Positions 59,678 through 64,000 of a stretch of 64,000 bases of DNA are shown here, one piece after another. Position numbers and translations under genes: made by a program. Origin of the DNA: Callipepla californica brunnescens (taxonomy: Eukaryota > Chordata > Aves > Galliformes > Odontophoridae). The notes beneath the pieces were generated by a model. It did no database searches, had not been told where the DNA came from, and saw only the letters and a list, made by a program, of their open reading frames with translations. The stretch is taken from assembly GCA_023055505.1 (NCBI GenBank), contig JALIRH010000004.1, positions 18,533,368 to 18,597,367 on the forward strand. The letters run 5' to 3'. The stretch's first letter is position 1; each line of letters opens with the position of its first letter.

Positions 59678-61513
59678 CTCTATCCAATTTGGAGTACTTC
59701 TCTTTCTTCCACTTCGCTTGCTTCCCAACCACACTGTATCTATAACCTCCTCTTCCAGCCTCATGTCTGAGATTTCTGCACCGTGATAAGTGTCTGTAAA
59801 TGTTCCTCCCCATTTCTCTCTGAGCTGTCTTGTTTTGTTTTCAATCCAGCCATCTCCCACACGTGCATGGATTTTATCTTTCAGTCTATTGCATCCTGAA
59901 TTTCATCACTTCTCATTCCTCGGCCTTGAGTCATTCCTATTCCTGCATAAGGAAGTAACAAGATTTGCCTTTACACAGAGGGGTGGAAGATGGTCTAAGT
60001 CAAAACTGAACCCTCTTGAACAGCTCAAGTTCAAGCTACTCAAAATGCTATCTTGATCTGGGGAGGCAGGAAATCCCTCTGAGTGACAGAAGACAAACCT
60101 TTCACCACATTATCAAGGAACCACATGGAAAAGTGACCTATATTCTTGAAGCCTTGATTTTATCAAAAAACAGTATTTTTCACTGTTCAAAGGTTTAGAT
60201 TCTCTACTGGGCTCAGAATTGAGTTGGTGAGTATTTTTAAAACTGAGGGTAAATGTTATCACACAGGCAAAATCCAAATGTTTCCACAGAAGCCACACAT
60301 CTTCTTCTTATAATGGGAAAACCAGCAAAGAGCATACAGTTCATTTTAGAAATGAAGATGAGCGACAAGTTCAAGAGAGTGCGGTATTTAAAATATTGCT
60401 CATGCCATCCTCCTACTGCTGGACTTTTTCCTAATGACAGATTATTCTGAGAGAAATTTTAGCTCAAAAACCACCAATTATTTCCTATCTAAAATATGAA
60501 TCATAGTTTTCATCTAAGAAGGAAAAATTCCTAAAAATTTCTTTGGGACAGCCCCAGCCATAAAATCTGGAGAAATGTATCTGTTCATTGTCCTCCAGAG
60601 CCTCACTGAGTTATGTGGGAAGAGGCTTCTCTGAAAGACCAGGCTCAGTGGGGCTACCTGGCTATGAAGCCAGCTAAACAGTGGGATTTTGATGTGATAC
60701 TTCCAAGCAGCATTTTGCACTTGGAAAGAGTACCTACCTATTTATATGTGTGTGCAATTCTTTCCTTCTACTTCCGGATCGTTGCATCCTCGTCCGTGCC
60801 TTGTTTAGCACGGACGTCACCAGAAAGCTAGCAGATTTAAATGATCACCTCTCAGCCTTATGACTTGACAACTTGTCTCTAAATGTGAAACTGGCAGAGA
60901 GGTAAAAAGTCAGATATTTTATTTGGAGTTCAAATGATCATTCTTTCATCCCACTTGCAATCCAGTCCAATTTTACAAAAAGAGACATGCTTTCTCTTGG
61001 AAAATATTGCTTCCCAAGAAAGAAGATGCACAGTCAGTGCAATGGTCTAATCACATGCAAACAGATTCAGCTTTTGCACTCTATCTAATCATTTATATAA
61101 AGATAATGTGTCGCATGTTGCAAAAGAGTAACATGTTCCAAATGGGAATTCTTGAGAAAAAGAGGCCTTCCTTGCCAACCCTTCCCCCTCCTGATGGTGA
61201 ATGCTTTTGTTAAGAGCTTCAGGAACTGGAATTTCTCTAAGCAACATTGCATCAACACAATCTAGTGGCCCCCACCCGCTCCCTGCTAACATGTCGATTA
61301 AAGTTACAGAAAGCATGTGTTGCACAACACAAAGACACTTGACTTCTTTCCTTTATAGCCCGTGCAGAGGAAAGCCCCGCTTTTTTGTTCCCTCATTCCA
61401 GCTCGAGCCTTGAACATTCCAGTAAATAAATACAGTACTCACACTGGAGAGGGACATCAAACGTCTCTGAATAATCTGTACTTTACTTGATTATTTTGTG
61501 CCACAAAGGTCGA
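59678..61513. other. AT-leaning non-coding sequence
   Basis: Short open frames only (under 95 codons). The notable item is a CpG-containing perfect hairpin at 60791-60816. No transposon seen. Confidence 0.65.
60791..60816. other. Perfect 9-bp hairpin with CpG-rich arms
   Basis: CGTCCGTGC (60791-60799), an 8-nt loop, then GCACGGACG (60808-60816). The right arm continues into TCA, giving ACGTCA, a CRE half-site. It stands out because the surrounding DNA is AT-rich and CpG-poor. Confidence 0.85.
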
Positions 61514-61531
61514 TTTTTTTTTTTTTTTTTT
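61514..61531. repeat. Poly-T tract, T18
   Basis: Eighteen uninterrupted T residues. No adjacent retroposed gene body was recognised on either strand. Confidence 0.92.
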
Positions 61532-64000
61532 CCTTCTAAGGCTTAAGGGGGTGTTCATTATTTAATATTTATTGAGTAATACCAGATTTCCTATTCCTGG
61601 AACTTTCCCATTCTTGTAATACTTGTCTTTGTGCAAGGATATGTGAGTGTTTCCCCAAATCTATATCAATAAGCCAGGAAGGAGAGATAACATGGGGTAA
61701 AAACTAGTAAAAACTGGTAGGCAAGAGGGAAAAAGGAAATTTCAGGGTCTAAGTACCAGAGGAACACAGAAACAAAACGCAACAATAGTCTTTACTCCTG
61801 GTTGAAAACCTTACTAGGTTAGACACTAAGTAGCCACTTTTGACCATTCTTTTCTATTGCTTCAGGTACAGCGCTGAGCATGTGCTGCAAGCAGAGGTAG
61901 CTGGAGAGAGGAGCTTCTTCAAATCAGCTTTGCATAAGACATCTTCTTCCTGAAAGTATGAAGTAGCCCCAGGAAAAAAAACAAAACCTTCACCATATTC
62001 CATGCTGCTGTGGAGTCTAGCTTGCAAAGTGCTGTCGTGTTCAACTCAATACCTTTGTTCAAGAAGGAATGAAGCAAAACATAGAGCAATACAAGAGACT
62101 TTTTGAATTGCGCAGTCTCATCCTCTGTAGCTGCAGTCACCAGGCACAATCATTTTCAAAACATGCATAAATCCTCCACTTTTGCTTGAAAGTGACATAG
62201 GAATTACTATGATGCTGCTCTTAAATAAAAAGATTGATAATTTTTTTCTCCTGTTGCAGAAAGGAATGTAATCTATGAATAACACTGTAGTTCCCCAGAT
62301 TGCTCAAATGAAGTGGGTTGTTATGCTTATTCATAATCATTGAACATTTCTTCCAGTTTTCAATTCTAAAACTTCCAGCCAGCCAAGTATATGAATCCTG
62401 TCAACTAAATGAAAAGAATCATTGGTATCAGCTACTTTCTTTTGATCTAGATTTTTACCAGCAAAGTTTAAATCACTTCATGACCATCTTCAAGGAGTAC
62501 TTGTTGAACTCCAAAGCCTGTATTTCTCATGGCAGATTTTTTACTCTTCTACCTTATGTCTGGCCCATGGGTAATTTGTCACCCTCCTTCAACATCCCCA
62601 AGCATGGCTAGCAGTGCTGGACACCATTGTGATTCCCATCACCGTAGCTCAGAGAAGTGAATCCTCTCTGTGTTCCCCTAATGCACCATTCTCAAGTTAG
62701 CCTCAGATTCATCATGCCATTGCAAAATGCAAAATGATCATGTTCTATTAGACTACCTTAAAGCTCATGCACTTCAGACATAGATTGGGAAAACAGCATG
62801 TTTGAACCCGAAGGGAAAAAGACAAATTAGTTTCAGAGCCTCCCTTCTAATAGGCTTAGAGAAAGATGAGGTGCCAAAAAATGAATAATGGGTGATATTA
62901 GTAGAAAATGATACAGTGTTTTCTCTAGACAGCACAAAAGCACCTCTTTCCTACAGGAAACCAGACAACTGTGTTCAGTATTGGTGTGTGGTGGTGACCT
63001 GTTGTGTCACCTACAGAGAGGGCCAGGACACTGCACGCCTGTATGTTCTTAAAGAGATTCCTGCTAAAGAATGATCTTCCTCTCACAGATGATGTGAGTT
63101 TCTATTTGTCCTCAACATCCAGACCAAGAGAAGGGATGACCCTCCTGGTGTCAGCATCCATGCCTGACAAGCAGGGGTTGATACTGATGGACAGGAAGCA
63201 GGAAGACACATGATTCTTCCGTGGAAAAGGAGAGCTTTTGTTAAGCATACAGGATTAGAGGTTTCTGTGACTAATATTCTGCTTCATGCAAATTCAGAAG
63301 ATGTGAATCAGATTTTCACATAAATTCAGTAGGGAACGGGTTCAAATGAAATAAGGACAAAAGTAACACTGCTGCAAAGCCAGCTGCCTCCAGTGCAGGA
63401 GGAGCCAGACAGAAGAAGAAGCAGAATGGCGCTGGAAATGCTGCTGCCCACAAGCGTTCCAGCAGCTATGAGGTAAAGCTCTGGAGTAAATTTCCATTGC
63501 CTTTAAAAAGCAAAGTAAACATTGGAGGATTGCTCAACTTCAGCTCTGCATGGATAGGGACAGAGAGGAATTACAGCAAAGGCCTAGCAAATGTATCTGA
63601 GGTGTCCAGAGAACGTACCTAAGGTCTGTATCACTACAGCCTGTTGAGTGCTGTGCACCTGAAGGTGGTAGAGGTGTGGGATCTGCAGACCAGCTCCATC
63701 TCTGCCTCACTACAGTGACGTGCAAGGCAGCCTGGTTAAATACCCCAGCAGCACCCAGAGTGCACATCCTACGCCTTCTCCCCTGAATGACTCAGGTCCC
63801 AGCCACTCTCACTCAGCACCCCACACCTGGGCCTCCCTCCCCAAGTGTCCTCCCCTCCCTGCTCCTTCTTCCCACCCCCTGTCTGGGCTGGTGATGCAGC
63901 TGCTTCTCCAAACTGTGCACTAGCTGGGACTCTTCCACATTAACCCGCAACATTTTGGAGACCCATACCTCTAGGCCACACTGAGGCTTCACTAGTAACA
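61532..64000. other. Unique non-coding sequence to the window edge
   Basis: AT-leaning until about 63.3 kb, then GC-richer. A C-rich polypyrimidine stretch lies at about 63830-63885. An Ala/Lys-rich open stretch at 63364-63470 (TAAKPAASSAGGARQKKKQN) ends at a donor-like TATGAG|GTAAAG but has only a weak acceptor. No recognisable gene. Confidence 0.6.

Noticed and set aside
1..64000. tRNA, rRNA and familiar microRNA genes
   Set aside because: I looked for tRNA B-box words (GGTTCGA-type) and for common vertebrate microRNA seeds in hairpin context, and found none convincing. A tRNAscan or Rfam run would settle it.
1..64000. Endogenous retrovirus or DNA transposon copies
   Set aside because: No LTR pairs, primer-binding-site context, polymerase motifs or terminal inverted repeats were recognised. 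All identified mobile DNA is CR1.

Overview
The window looks like vertebrate nuclear DNA from a bird, most likely a galliform such as chicken. The evidence is eight fragments of the 3' end of the avian CR1 LINE, recognised by the conserved tail (GTTGGACTAGATG, a CTTTAAGGTCCC-like block, and terminal copies of an ATTCTATG-type 8-mer). There are no Alu, B1 or L1 sequences, and mononucleotide runs and microsatellites are sparse. I found no bacterial, viral or CRISPR features and no tRNA or rRNA gene. Species and chromosome cannot be fixed from the sequence alone.

I could not recognise any known protein-coding gene. The longest open frames (about 150-200 codons) are what chance gives in 64 kb of moderately GC-rich DNA. 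The window is therefore best read as intergenic sequence, or as intron of a gene whose exons lie outside it. A few exon-like segments have good splice sites and open frames: 4526-4911, 12439-12673, 28142-28271 and 37668-37781 on the plus strand. One open frame at 26750-27259 on the minus strand has balanced, coding-like codons. All are unproven and are listed at low confidence.

Layout: 1-12 kb is AT-leaning unique sequence with poly-A and poly-T tracts and two minus-strand CR1 fragments. 12-16.7 kb is mixed. 16.9-18.1 kb holds two regulatory-looking segments, including an 18-bp perfect palindrome built from two POU-like half-sites. 20.7-23.8 kb contains AT-rich conserved-looking stretches and a compact CArG, E-box and GATA cluster. 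24.86-25.26 kb is the only clear CpG island and is the best promoter candidate. 25.3-42 kb is mostly unremarkable, with small hairpins at 26.4 and 34.8 kb and a second POU/homeodomain-like segment at 38.3 kb. 42.4-59.7 kb carries five CR1 fragments, a (GT)13 microsatellite and a G-quadruplex-forming strand. 59.7-64 kb is AT-leaning with a strong CpG-containing hairpin at 60.8 kb.

If the island at 25 kb is a promoter, the plus-strand exon-like segments downstream (28.1, 31.6, 32.5 and 37.7 kb) could belong to one unannotated transcript, coding or not. That is inference from splice-site patterns only. The clearest individual observations are the 18-bp palindrome at 18046, a shared two-motif signature at 17.0 and 38.3 kb, a 13-bp direct repeat flanking the CR1 at 44.1 kb, and a three-copy hairpin set followed by a T tract at 34.8 kb.
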